Program-made: the position numbers and the translations under genes
Origin: CAYMUL01 sp964393605
GTDB lineage: Bacteria > Bacteroidota > Ignavibacteria > Ignavibacteriales > Ignavibacteriaceae
Direction: 5' to 3'
DNA length: 64,000 bases
Assembly: GCA_964393605.1 (NCBI GenBank)
Contig: CAYMUL010000002.1
Span: forward strand, 1 to 64,000
Notes under the pieces: model-generated
Database searches by the model: none
What the model saw: only the letters and a program-made list of their open reading frames with translations
Told to the model about the DNA's origin: nothing
Shown here: positions 24,942-33,926 of the stretch, one piece after another
Position numbering within the stretch: the first letter of the stretch is position 1
Layout of the letters: each line of letters opens with the position of its first letter

Positions 24942-25649
24942 TTAGCGGTTTGAGTTTAGTAATTCGACGAACGTGTTTCTATCATCGCACGGGTAATATC
25001 TTTCGATAAAACTTTTCGCGAGTGAATTTTCGCCGGCATTTTCGTAGTTAATATAAATTGCCGCTAACAATCCTTTCTGCTTTGAGGCGAGCAGACAATC
25101 TTTATTTGAATTTGTAAAATGCGTATTCAAAATAGTAAAAAGTTCTTCATTCGCCTCTATAAAAACAGAATAGAGACGGTCGTTAATATTTATTATTTTT
25201 TCTCCGTCGAACTGATAACAACTTATAGCCGAAAAACCTTCTTCCTCTTTTTCAAAATATTTTTCAAGTTCAGGATAACCGGAGAAGATAACCGGTTCGA
25301 GAATTTCATCTGAGAAGCCGACGAACGGCTCGATGCTTCCACAGAAAAGCGAATCAGCCAATTTCAATTTCTCAATCATAACAAAAGCATAAAGATAATA
25401 TTGTGAAGCCGCGTTCCGATCAATAATAATAAGCTCATCAACGCCGTCGTTATCAAAGTCTGTCCATTCTTCAACGGCGTCGTTAAATTTGTAATTGGTG
25501 AAGAGTACCGAATCTCCCGAACGGATGACGATAACATTATTCAATAATGCCGCGTTGACAGAAAAATCTTGACCAAAGAGAGAAATGTTTATGAGAATCA
25601 TAAGCAGAAAAAAGAATTTGCAAATCCAATTATTTGGGTTTCTGTTCAT
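24942..25649 (-). CDS. Secreted protein with a DxDNDGxDE calcium-type motif
   Basis: A 235-residue protein with an N-terminal signal peptide (FFFLLMILINISLFGQ, ending near residue 27). DFDNDGVDELIIID (64-77) is the calcium-binding loop type found in FG-GAP/VCBS repeats and dockerins; only one copy is present. The remainder is unassigned, with Cys residues in SLFCGS, ISCYQF, DCLLAS and YPCDD that could form disulfides in the periplasm. It is followed 11 bases later by the 78-residue gene. Confidence 0.6.
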   Translation of the reverse strand: MNRNPNNWICKFFFLLMILINISLFGQDFSVNAALLNNVIVIRSGDSVLFTNYKFNDAVEEWTDFDNDGVDELIIIDRNAASQYYLYAFVMIEKLKLADSLFCGSIEPFVGFSDEILEPVIFSGYPELEKYFEKEEEGFSAISCYQFDGEKIININDRLYSVFIEANEELFTILNTHFTNSNKDCLLASKQKGLLAAIYINYENAGENSLAKSFIERYYPCDDRNTFVELLNSNR

Positions 25650-25669
25650 TGAATTGATTAAGAATTTCC

Positions 25670-27088
25670 TTACAAATTTTTTATCTCTTGATTCAGTTTA
25701 TTTAATGCTTCTTTCGCATCTCCAAAATACATTAATGCATTGGGATAAAAGAATAGTTCATTATCGATACCCGCATAACCAGCCGCCATCGAACGCTTGT
25801 TGATGACAACTGTCTTCGCATAATCGACATTTAAAATTGGCATTCCATAAATTGGACTTTGAGGGTTATTCCTTGCGGCAGGATTTACAACGTCATTCGC
25901 ACCGATGATAAGCACAATATCGGTATTGGAAAAATCATCATTAATATCTTCCATTGCGAAAAGTTTATCGTACTCAACGTTCGCTTCGGCAAGCAAAACG
26001 TTCATGTGTCCGGGCATTCTACCTGCAACAGGATGAATTGCGAATCGAACATTAATATTTTTTTTGAGAAGAGAATTCATCAAATCGCGAACTGCATGTT
26101 GAGCTTGAGCAACAGCCATTCCATAACCGGGAACGATAATAACATTTTGCGCGGCGTCGAAAATCATTGCAAGTTCTTCGGCATCAACAGATTTAACATC
26201 ACCTTTCGGCGAAGAAACTGAAGCAGTTGTTGTTGTTCCTGCCGAAGCCCAACCGCCGAGCAGAACATTCATCAAAGACCGATTCATTCCTTTACACATA
26301 ATATTTGTAAGAATTATTCCTGAAGCTCCAACAAGTGCGCCCGCAATTATTAGCATATTATTTTCGAGAACAAATCCCGTTGCAGAAGCGGCGATTCCTG
26401 AGTAAGAATTTAAAAGCGAAATTGCAACCGGCATATCTGCGCCGCCGATTGGAAGCACAAGCAGAACACCAAGTATCAACGACAGAGCAGTTAAGATATA
26501 AATCAGCGATGCAAGAAATGGGTCTTCAATCGTGCTTAATCCTTCCAACGAAAAAGACAAATAAAGTCCGCCGCCGATAATTGCAAGCATCATAATTGTG
26601 ATGATGAAAGTATGTCCGGGAAGTTTTATAACTCTGCCTGAAATCAATCCTTGAAGTTTTGCAAAAGCTATTAAAGAACCGGAGAAAGTTACCGCGCCAA
26701 TTAAAATGCTGAGTGCAATAGTAATCATTGTTTTGAATTCAAAAGGCACTGTGTGATCGGAAAATATTTTATAGAATTCGGAAATGGCAACGAGAGTGGA
26801 TGCGCCGCCGCCGAATCCGTTTAGTAGTCCTACCATCTGCGGCATTCCGGTCATCGGAGTTTTAACCGCCATCCATGCGCCTATTATACTGCCAAGCACA
26901 ATCCCGATAATGATATATTCAAATGTTAATACCCGATGATCGAGAAGTGTTCCAATTATTGCAAGTAACATTCCGAGAGCGGCGTTTAAATTTCCTTTCC
27001 TTGCTGTTTTAGGAGAACTTAATTGTTTAATTCCATAAATAAATAAAATGGAAGCAACTAAATAAATTATTGCGATAAAAATTAACAT
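25670..27088 (-). CDS. pntB: NAD(P) transhydrogenase subunit beta
   Basis: Membrane subunit of proton-translocating transhydrogenase, which drives hydride transfer from NADH to NADP+ with the proton gradient. The 472-residue protein has about nine membrane segments (residues 1-260), including GAVTFSGSLIAFAKLQGL and LLGGWASAGTTTTA. The C-terminal NADP-binding domain has IVPGYGMAVAQAQHAV, HPVAGRMPGHMNVLLAEA, IGANDVVNPAAR and KRSMAAGYAGIDNELF. It is the last gene of pntA1-pntA2-pntB, 7 bases after pntA2. Confidence 0.95.
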   Translation of the reverse strand: MLIFIAIIYLVASILFIYGIKQLSSPKTARKGNLNAALGMLLAIIGTLLDHRVLTFEYIIIGIVLGSIIGAWMAVKTPMTGMPQMVGLLNGFGGGASTLVAISEFYKIFSDHTVPFEFKTMITIALSILIGAVTFSGSLIAFAKLQGLISGRVIKLPGHTFIITIMMLAIIGGGLYLSFSLEGLSTIEDPFLASLIYILTALSLILGVLLVLPIGGADMPVAISLLNSYSGIAASATGFVLENNMLIIAGALVGASGIILTNIMCKGMNRSLMNVLLGGWASAGTTTTASVSSPKGDVKSVDAEELAMIFDAAQNVIIVPGYGMAVAQAQHAVRDLMNSLLKKNINVRFAIHPVAGRMPGHMNVLLAEANVEYDKLFAMEDINDDFSNTDIVLIIGANDVVNPAARNNPQSPIYGMPILNVDYAKTVVINKRSMAAGYAGIDNELFFYPNALMYFGDAKEALNKLNQEIKNL

Positions 27089-27095
27089 CTTCTTC

Positions 27096-27380
27096 TCACT
27101 TCTTCTTAAACATTTTTAACATTCTATCGGTAACAAGAAAACCGCCGACAACATTTATCATCGCAAAGATTATTGCAACAACTCCGAGAATTGTACTCAG
27201 CGTAAAATTTTCTAAACCTGCGCTTAATAGTGCGCCTACAATCGTTATGCCCGAAATTGCATTCGAGCCCGACATCAACGGCGTGTGAAGCGTTGGCGGA
27301 ACTTTTGTTATCAATTCGAAACCGACAAAAATCGCCAGCACGAAAACATATATTTCCATTAAAAAAGTTATATTTTCCAT
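27096..27380 (-). CDS. pntA2: NAD(P) transhydrogenase subunit alpha part 2 (membrane)
   Basis: A 94-residue membrane protein corresponding to the C-terminal transmembrane part of PntA, here a separate polypeptide. It has three hydrophobic segments and the family stretch VPPTLHTPLMSGSNAISGIT. A split alpha subunit is common outside the Enterobacteria. AAAGG lies 6 bases before its ATG. It starts 3 bases after pntA1. Confidence 0.93.
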   Translation of the reverse strand: MENITFLMEIYVFVLAIFVGFELITKVPPTLHTPLMSGSNAISGITIVGALLSAGLENFTLSTILGVVAIIFAMINVVGGFLVTDRMLKMFKKK

Positions 27381-27383
27381 TTA

Positions 27384-28535
27384 TTACCTTTTGTTCAAAA
27401 ATTCAAGAATACGTTTGTTGATGACTTCACCGTTGTGAGTAACAAGCGAACCCGCAGTTATTTCGTCATCCATTTTGAAAAGAAAATTTCCCTCTTTTGC
27501 GAGATGTGAAACAAAGTTCAAAACATTCTTTGCATAAACATCACTTGCATTTGTCGCAACGAGCGAAGGAAGATTCGACTCACCAATGATGGTTACTCCA
27601 TATTTTGTAACTGTTTTATTTGCTTCACTTATTTCGCAGTTGCCGCCAAATTCTACAGCCATATCAAGTACAACAGAACCTTTGCGCATTTTTTTAACCA
27701 TATCTTCGGTAACAAGTATCGGTGCTTTTCTGCCCGGTACTAATGCAGTTGTAATCACAATATCCGCTTCGGATACGTGCTTGAAAATTAATTCCTGTTG
27801 CTTCTTCAAAAATTCTGCAGATGCTTCCTTCGCATAACCACCGGCGTCTTGCATATTTTCTTCAGTTTTAACTTCTATAAATTTTCCGCCGAGACTTTGA
27901 ACTTCCTCTTTAACAGAGGGGCGGATATCAGAAACTTCGACAACTGCGCCGAGACGTTTCGCCGTTCCCAATGCTTGCAAGCCAGCAACTCCGGCTCCCA
28001 TGATTACAACTTTGGCAGGAGAGATTGTTCCCGCCGCAGTCATTAATAAAGGAAAGATTTTTCCAAAATGATTTGCCGCGAGTAAAACACTTTTGTAACC
28101 TGCAAGATTTGCCTGTGAAGAGAGTGCATCCATTTTTTGTGCGAGAGTGGTGCGAGGAATTAAATCCATTGCAAATGCAGAAATTTTTTTCTCTTTTAAT
28201 TTTTGAAGTGATTCGGAATAATTCATCGGATAAAGGAAAGAAATCAGAACCGAATTTTCTTTCATCAATTCTGTCTCATCCTTTCCAGTGTCGGGATTGG
28301 TGAGTGGTCGATTTACTTTTACAATTAAATCAGATTTTGCAAATAGCTCTGCGGCAGAGTTAATTATTTCAGCACCGGCTGAAGTATAATCTTCATTTTT
28401 GAAGTGAGCATTTAAACCGGCATCTTTTTCGACAATAACGTCAAAGCCGATTTTTTTTAATTTTGAAATTACATCGGGAGTGAGAGCAACTCTGTTCTCC
28501 CCTGCTAATATTTCTTTAGGAACGCCAAGAATCAA
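27384..28535 (-). CDS. pntA1: NAD(P) transhydrogenase subunit alpha part 1 (NAD-binding)
   Basis: Soluble NAD(H)-binding subunit of 383 residues, related to alanine dehydrogenase. It has GVPKEILAGENRVALTPD at the N-terminus, VVIMGAGVAGLQALGTAKRL (Rossmann loop) in the middle, and GSVVLDMAVEFGGNCE later. The start is a TTG (28533-28535) fixed by AGGAG 7 bases upstream; no ATG is available. It leads the three-gene transhydrogenase operon, which supplies NADPH. Confidence 0.95.
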   Translation of the reverse strand: MILGVPKEILAGENRVALTPDVISKLKKIGFDVIVEKDAGLNAHFKNEDYTSAGAEIINSAAELFAKSDLIVKVNRPLTNPDTGKDETELMKENSVLISFLYPMNYSESLQKLKEKKISAFAMDLIPRTTLAQKMDALSSQANLAGYKSVLLAANHFGKIFPLLMTAAGTISPAKVVIMGAGVAGLQALGTAKRLGAVVEVSDIRPSVKEEVQSLGGKFIEVKTEENMQDAGGYAKEASAEFLKKQQELIFKHVSEADIVITTALVPGRKAPILVTEDMVKKMRKGSVVLDMAVEFGGNCEISEANKTVTKYGVTIIGESNLPSLVATNASDVYAKNVLNFVSHLAKEGNFLFKMDDEITAGSLVTHNGEVINKRILEFLNKR

Positions 28536-28733
28536 ATTATTTCTCCTATTTTAATGACAATTAAGTTCTCGTTGAAATGATAATTTTATTTCAATCGGGA
28601 TTAAAAAAAATTAATTGTGAGATGTAATTTAATTCTTCAACGATTCTTATAAAGTCTTAAATAATGAAAAAAATTTAGTGATTGATTCTCTCTTCATCTT
28701 GATAAAAAGGATATTACAAACGGAAAGGAATTC

Positions 28734-28763
28734 TTGACAACAAAAATATTTGTAGATTATTTT
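28734..28763 (+). promoter_or_regulatory. Probable hipBA promoter
   Basis: A perfect TTGACA at 28734-28739 is followed, 18 bases later, by TATTTT at 28758-28763 (4 of 6 matches to TATAAT). The -10 element falls inside the left arm of the hipBA operator, so repressor binding should block transcription. Confidence 0.6.
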
Positions 28764-28801
28764 CCTCTGAAACTATATTTTTGTAGAAAATAATCCACAA
28801 A
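28749..28801. promoter_or_regulatory. Inverted-repeat operator upstream of hipB
   Basis: Arms TTTGTAGATTATTTTC (28749-28764) and GAAAATAATCCACAAA (28786-28801) match at 15 of 16 positions as an inverted repeat. They straddle the promoter -10 region and end just before the hipB ATG at 28804. This is the expected layout for autoregulation by a HipB-type antitoxin dimer. Confidence 0.75.
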
Positions 28802-28803
28802 TT

Positions 28804-29097
28804 ATGAAACAGAAGAAAATAATTGTATTCCCGCAAAACTTGAAGATACTTGAAACCGTCGGCGAAAATATTAAACTCGCACGCAGGCGGAGAAAGTTGA
28901 CGACGATTCAAATTGCCGAAAGAGCAAACATCGATAGAAAAACTTTGTATATGATTGAACGCGGCAGCCCGAGTGTTTCAATCGGTGCATACTTTAATGT
29001 TTTGCGAACACTCGGATTGCAAAATGATTTCCTCAAACTCGCCGCCGATGATAAAGTAGGAAAAACTCTGATTGAACTTGAACTATTGAAAAGATAA
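28804..29097 (+). CDS. hipB: HipB-like antitoxin / Xre-family DNA-binding protein
   Basis: A 97-residue helix-turn-helix protein. The HTH covers about residues 22-75, with IKLARRRRKLTTIQIAERA and RKTLYMIERGSPSVSIGAYF. Such proteins neutralise the HipA kinase and repress their own operon; the inverted repeat immediately upstream is the likely target. The product is followed 2 bases later by hipA. Established for E. coli HipAB; here inferred from order and motifs. Confidence 0.88.
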   Translation: MKQKKIIVFPQNLKILETVGENIKLARRRRKLTTIQIAERANIDRKTLYMIERGSPSVSIGAYFNVLRTLGLQNDFLKLAADDKVGKTLIELELLKR

Positions 29098-29099
29098 AT

Positions 29100-30353
29100 A
29101 TGAATACAAATGAAACTATGATACACGTATTTGCGAATTGGAAAGGATTTGAGACACCTGTTCAAATCGGTATTCTTTTTGTGAACCATTTGCGAGGGAA
29201 AACCACAACCAATTTTGAATTTACGCCTGAATGGTTACAACTAAAATTCCCGTTTCAACTTGATCCTGATTTGTTTCGAGTTAGCGGAAGACAATTTCCG
29301 GCGGAAAAAGATTTCTTCGGAATATTTTATGATTCGATGCCTGATTCATGGGGACGAACATTAATAAAGTTGCGAAACAATCTGTTGGCAAACGATTTAG
29401 AATCTAAAAAGCAATCGGTTAACGAATTGGATTTTCTTATTGCTGTCGATGATGTAACAAGGATGGGAGCGATCAGATTAAAAACAGATTTAGGCGGAGA
29501 GTTCATCGCTCGCTCATCATTTCATCAGATTCCACCGATAAATTCGCTACGAGAAATTCAACACGCAATTGAGATCATCGAAAAAAAAGATGTGAATACC
29601 GAATTGCGAAAATGGGTAGAGATTTTAATATTGCCGGGTTCTTCGCTGGGTGGCGCAAGACCAAAATCAAATGTGTATGATGAACATGGCTCCCTTTGGA
29701 TCGCAAAGTTTCCCTCCGGAGTAGATGAGATTGATAAAGCCGCATGGGAATATCTTGTTTATTCACTCGCTATTAAATGTGGAATCGAAATGTCTCCTTC
29801 TCAATTGTTAAAGGTTAAAGGGAGACATCATATTTTTTTGACAAAAAGATTTGACAGAGAAAAAGTAACTCGCATCCACTTCGCTTCGGCGATGACGATG
29901 ATTGGTAAAACTGAGGAACATCTCAAAGATTCTAAACCAAGTTATCTTGAGATTGCAGAATTCCTACAACATTTTACCGCAAATCCAAAACAAGAACTTG
30001 AACAGTTGTGGCGTCGGATGATTTTTAATATCGCTGTTTCAAATACCGATGATCATTTGCGTAATCATGGTTTTCTTTTACAAAAAAATGGATGGACTCT
30101 TTCTCCCGCATTTGATATTAATTCATCGGTCGATAGAAATTATTTATCCTTAAATATAAATTTACATGATGGGGATTTGAGTTTTGAACTTGCAAAATCT
30201 GTCGGAATTTATTTTCAATTAAACACCCAGCAAATGAATAAAATAATTGACGAGGTTAAAGTCGCTATTTCCGGTTGGCGAGTAGTTGCCGGTAAATTAG
30301 GAATCAGTAGAAGTGAACAAGATTATATGTCTGCGGCATTTGAGCATGACTAA
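29100..30353 (+). CDS. hipA: HipA-like serine/threonine kinase toxin
   Basis: A 417-residue HipA-family kinase. In E. coli HipA phosphorylates glutamyl-tRNA synthetase and induces persistence. Here the N-terminal domain contains FYDSMPDSWGR (77-86). GSSLGGARPK (180-189) corresponds to the loop that carries the autophosphorylated serine, and WIAKFPS (200-206) holds the ATP-binding Lys203. NTDDHLRNH (315-323) is the catalytic loop and AFDIN (337-341) the metal-binding Asp. All catalytic elements look intact. It lies 2 bases after hipB and is probably repressed with it. Substrate in this organism is unknown. Confidence 0.9.
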   Translation: MNTNETMIHVFANWKGFETPVQIGILFVNHLRGKTTTNFEFTPEWLQLKFPFQLDPDLFRVSGRQFPAEKDFFGIFYDSMPDSWGRTLIKLRNNLLANDLESKKQSVNELDFLIAVDDVTRMGAIRLKTDLGGEFIARSSFHQIPPINSLREIQHAIEIIEKKDVNTELRKWVEILILPGSSLGGARPKSNVYDEHGSLWIAKFPSGVDEIDKAAWEYLVYSLAIKCGIEMSPSQLLKVKGRHHIFLTKRFDREKVTRIHFASAMTMIGKTEEHLKDSKPSYLEIAEFLQHFTANPKQELEQLWRRMIFNIAVSNTDDHLRNHGFLLQKNGWTLSPAFDINSSVDRNYLSLNINLHDGDLSFELAKSVGIYFQLNTQQMNKIIDEVKVAISGWRVVAGKLGISRSEQDYMSAAFEHD

Positions 30354-30435
30354 GATTCCCCTTTCTCCCCTTTTTAATCACATGAATTGATTTCGATTTT
30401 TAGTTAAATTGGAAACAAGAATTAACAATTAATCA

Positions 30436-32565
30436 ATGTCTTACAAAGAGTTATTAAAAAAATATAGCCAACCGCAAAATTTTTTCAGCCGCGATTTAAG
30501 CTGGATTGAATTCAACAGAAGAGTATTAGAGGAAGCACTCAACAAAGATTTACCCCTTCTCGACAAAGTAAAATTCGTTTCTATTTTCTCTTCGAACCTC
30601 GATGAATTCTATATGATTCGCGTCGCCGGTTTGAAAGAACAAATTGATGCAGGAGTTTCTTCACCTACTATAGATGGACTTACTCCAATCCAACTTTTGC
30701 AGCAAATAGAAAAGCGCCTTAAACCGATGCTCGAGCAATTGATGCACTGCTGGAAAAATGAAATCATTCCCCGCATGCATGAAGAGTCGATTCATATTCA
30801 TGAATTTGGTGAATTGACCGCCGAAGAAAAATCAAAACTTGAAGAATATTTTAAGAAAGAAATTTATCCCGTTCTCACACCTCTCGCATTCGATCCCGGA
30901 AGACCATTTCCCTATATTTCAAATTTAAGTTTGAGTCTTGCTATTCTTGTTCAAAGCTCGAGCGGTGAAAAACATTTTGCGCGGGTAAAAGTTCCGAGTG
31001 TGTTTCCGCGATTAATGCAGATTGATAAAATTCTTAACCCGGCATATAAATTGGAAACCAACTCACACTTCACTGCAAGATTTATTTGGCTCGGCGATCT
31101 CATCAAAGAATTTCTTCCTTACTTATTTCCGAAGATGGAAGTACTCGAGGCTCATCGTTTTAGAATTACGCGCGACACGGATATTGAAATTCAAGAAGAT
31201 GAAGCTGATGATCTTCTAAAAGTTATTGAACAAAATATTCGTCAAAGAAAATTTGGTAGTGTTGTTCGGATGGAAGTTGAAAAGACAATGCCGGAATTCA
31301 TGCTCGAAACTTTGATGGAGAATCTTCAAATCTCTAAAGAAGACATACACATAATTGATGGGCACATTGGTTTAAGCGATGTGATGTACTTATATGATCT
31401 TCCTCTCCATCACTTGAAGGAAAAATATTTTTATCCGCTTGTGCCTCGATTATTTGAAGATGATGAAGATATGTTTTCGATTCTTCGAAAGAAAGATATC
31501 ATCCTTCATCACCCGTTCGATTCATTCACACCTGTAATTGAATTTATTAAACAAGCTTCATCCGATCCCGATGTGCTTGCGATAAAACAAACGCTGTACA
31601 GAGTCGGTCCGAAATCTCCGATTGTAAAATATTTGATTGAAGCCGCCGAACGCGGAAAGCAAGTCGCCGTACTTGTAGAACTGAAAGCTCGTTTCGATGA
31701 AGAGAACAATATTTTTTGGGCGCGAGAATTAGAGAAAGTCGGCGTGCATGTTGTGTATGGTTTAGTCGGGTTAAAAACTCACGCCAAAATGACACTCGTT
31801 GTTCGCAAAGAAATTGAAGGACTGAAAAGATATGTTCATCTTTCAACGGGAAATTATAACGCATCAACTGCAAAATTGTACACTGATGTTGGTTACTTTA
31901 CGTGCGATGATTCAATCTGCTCGGATGTTTCGGATGTGTTTAACTATTTAACGGGATATTCGAAGCAAACGGAATATTTGAAATTAATGGTTGCGCCGAT
32001 AAACATTCGCAAAAAAACTTTAGAACTTATCAATAATGAAATTGAAAATGTGCGCAACGGGGGTGAAGGAAAAATTATTTGGAAGATCAACGCACTTGTC
32101 GATCCCGCAATTATCTGCGCCTTGTACGATGCTTCTCAAAACGGCGTGAAGATAGATTTAATCGTGCGCGGCATCTGTTGTTTAATCCCGGGAGTTCCCG
32201 GCTTGAGCGAAAATATTACAGTGCGAAGTATTGTCGGAAGATTTCTCGAACACAGTAGAATATTGTATTTCTTCAATAACGGCGCGGAAGTTATTTATCT
32301 CTCCAGCGCGGATATGATGCAAAGAAATTTAGATCGAAGAGTTGAAATTAGTTTCCCCATCGAAGACGTAAAACTAAAAGATTACTTGCTCAACACAATA
32401 CTGAAAGTTTATCTCAAAGATAATGTTAAGGCAAGAATTCTTTCCCCGGATATGAACTATCAGTTTGTTGACAATATAGATAACGGCAAAGCAGTATATT
32501 CGCAAGAGTGGTTAATGAACCATGTTATCAAAAAATCCAACAAACTTCAAAAAAACAAGGTATGA
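30436..32565 (+). CDS. ppk: Polyphosphate kinase 1
   Basis: Reversibly polymerises the gamma-phosphate of ATP into inorganic polyphosphate, often membrane-associated. The 709-residue protein has the usual four-domain length. It begins FFSRDLSWIEFNRRVLEEA and includes NLDEFYMIRVAG. His449 in GLKTHAKM corresponds to the phosphorylated histidine, and His606 in FLEHSRIL to the second catalytic histidine. STGNYNASTAKLYTDVG lies between them. It overlaps the following Mrp gene by 4 bases (ATGA) if the first ATG there is used. Confidence 0.96.
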   Translation: MSYKELLKKYSQPQNFFSRDLSWIEFNRRVLEEALNKDLPLLDKVKFVSIFSSNLDEFYMIRVAGLKEQIDAGVSSPTIDGLTPIQLLQQIEKRLKPMLEQLMHCWKNEIIPRMHEESIHIHEFGELTAEEKSKLEEYFKKEIYPVLTPLAFDPGRPFPYISNLSLSLAILVQSSSGEKHFARVKVPSVFPRLMQIDKILNPAYKLETNSHFTARFIWLGDLIKEFLPYLFPKMEVLEAHRFRITRDTDIEIQEDEADDLLKVIEQNIRQRKFGSVVRMEVEKTMPEFMLETLMENLQISKEDIHIIDGHIGLSDVMYLYDLPLHHLKEKYFYPLVPRLFEDDEDMFSILRKKDIILHHPFDSFTPVIEFIKQASSDPDVLAIKQTLYRVGPKSPIVKYLIEAAERGKQVAVLVELKARFDEENNIFWARELEKVGVHVVYGLVGLKTHAKMTLVVRKEIEGLKRYVHLSTGNYNASTAKLYTDVGYFTCDDSICSDVSDVFNYLTGYSKQTEYLKLMVAPINIRKKTLELINNEIENVRNGGEGKIIWKINALVDPAIICALYDASQNGVKIDLIVRGICCLIPGVPGLSENITVRSIVGRFLEHSRILYFFNNGAEVIYLSSADMMQRNLDRRVEISFPIEDVKLKDYLLNTILKVYLKDNVKARILSPDMNYQFVDNIDNGKAVYSQEWLMNHVIKKSNKLQKNKV

Positions 32566-33701
32566 CTTCAATGTTCTTTAAAAATAAAAATGAATCAGAA
32601 AATAATTTGACAAAAGAAAAAATATTGGAAGCACTTTCCAAAGTGAACGATCCCGATCTTCACAAAGATCTCGTAACTTTGAACATGATCCAAAATATCG
32701 AAATAAATAATAGCGATGTCTCCTTTGATGTCGAACTTACGACGCCTGCATGCCCGTTGAAAGATAAAATAAAATCGGACTGCGAAAATGCAATCAAACA
32801 AACGATTCCCGGCGTTGGAAAAATTAATATAAAAATGACAAGCCGCGTGAGAAGTTCATTCGGTTCAAAGACAAACATTATTGCCGGAGTTAAAAATACG
32901 ATTGCAATTGCATCGGGTAAAGGCGGAGTCGGCAAAAGCACCGTCGCCGTTAATCTTGCGGTGGCACTCGCACAAGAAGGCGCTTCGGTTGGTTTGATTG
33001 ATGCAGATGTCTACGGACCGAGCATTCCTCTTATGTTGGGAATCAATGATAAACCGAAAATGTATCAGCACAATAATACAATGAAGATGATGCCCGTTGA
33101 AAATTATGGAATTAAATTAATGTCAATCGGATTTTTGATTGAAGATTCTGCACCGGTAATCTGGCGCGGTCCTATGGCGAGCGGCGCAGTTAAACAATTC
33201 ATGTCTGATGTTCAATGGGACGAACTTGATTATCTGCTTTTCGATTTACCTCCCGGCACAGGCGATATTCAACTTACGCTTTGCCAAACCATTCCGTTGA
33301 CAGGCGCGGTAATTGTTACTACTCCGCAGGAAGTTTCTCTTGCCGATGCACGAAAAGCCGCAAAGATGTTCGACCGTGTGAATGTGCCGATACTTGGCAT
33401 CGTTGAAAATATGAGCTTCTTTTTAGCTCCCGATACAGGCAACAGATATGATATTTTCGGAAATGGCGGCGGCGAAAAACTTGCAGTGGAATTCAATTCA
33501 GAACTGCTCGGTAAAATTCCCATTGATCCGAGAATTCGCGTCGGCGGTGATAACGGGAAACCAATTATTTTTGAAATGCCCGATAGTGAAAACAGTATTC
33601 TAATTTCGGAAATTGCAAAAAATCTTGCCGCTCAAGTCAGCATAAAAAATATTGAAAATGCTTTTCAACCCGAGATTGAAATTAGCGTGGAAGAAAATTG
33701 A
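32562..33701 (+). CDS. Mrp/ApbC-family Fe-S carrier ATPase
   Basis: A 379-residue cytoplasmic P-loop ATPase of the Mrp/NBP35 family, which carries Fe-S clusters to target proteins. A DUF59/MIP18 domain occupies residues ~15-95 (LSKVNDPDLHKDLVTLNM). The ATPase follows with GKGGVGKSTVAVNLAVALA, IDADVYGPSIPLMLG and LPPGTGD. The CPxC motif many members have near ENMSFF is replaced by LAPDTG. The start is either the ATG at 32562 (ATGA overlap with ppk) or the one at 32571, which has AAGG about 10 bases upstream. A NifU-like gene follows with TGATG overlap. Confidence 0.9.
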   Translation: MTSMFFKNKNESENNLTKEKILEALSKVNDPDLHKDLVTLNMIQNIEINNSDVSFDVELTTPACPLKDKIKSDCENAIKQTIPGVGKINIKMTSRVRSSFGSKTNIIAGVKNTIAIASGKGGVGKSTVAVNLAVALAQEGASVGLIDADVYGPSIPLMLGINDKPKMYQHNNTMKMMPVENYGIKLMSIGFLIEDSAPVIWRGPMASGAVKQFMSDVQWDELDYLLFDLPPGTGDIQLTLCQTIPLTGAVIVTTPQEVSLADARKAAKMFDRVNVPILGIVENMSFFLAPDTGNRYDIFGNGGGEKLAVEFNSELLGKIPIDPRIRVGGDNGKPIIFEMPDSENSILISEIAKNLAAQVSIKNIENAFQPEIEISVEEN

Positions 33702-33925
33702 TGGAAGAGAGAATTAAAAAAGCATTGGAGACTATTCGTCCTTACCTAAAAGCCGATGGCGGCGATGTTCAGTTTGTCGAATGGTCTCAAGATGGAATCG
33801 TAAAAGTAAAATTACTCGGCGCATGTTCTTCATGTCCGATGGCACAAATGACTTTACGCGCCGGAGTTGAACGTGCGTTGATAAGAGAAATTCCCGGTAT
33901 AAGAAGAGTGGAAGCAGTATCATAA
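33701..33925 (+). CDS. NifU C-terminal-domain Fe-S scaffold protein
   Basis: A 74-residue protein consisting of the NifU-like/NfuA C-terminal domain. It has IRPYLKADGGDVQFVEW and the cluster-binding GACSSCPMA (Cys42, Cys45). Two monomers usually bind one [4Fe-4S] cluster through these cysteines. The ATG at 33701 overlaps the Mrp stop as TGATG. The pair suggests a scaffold handing clusters to the Mrp carrier, although other Fe-S assembly genes are not nearby. Confidence 0.93.
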   Translation: MEERIKKALETIRPYLKADGGDVQFVEWSQDGIVKVKLLGACSSCPMAQMTLRAGVERALIREIPGIRRVEAVS

Positions 33926-33926
33926 A

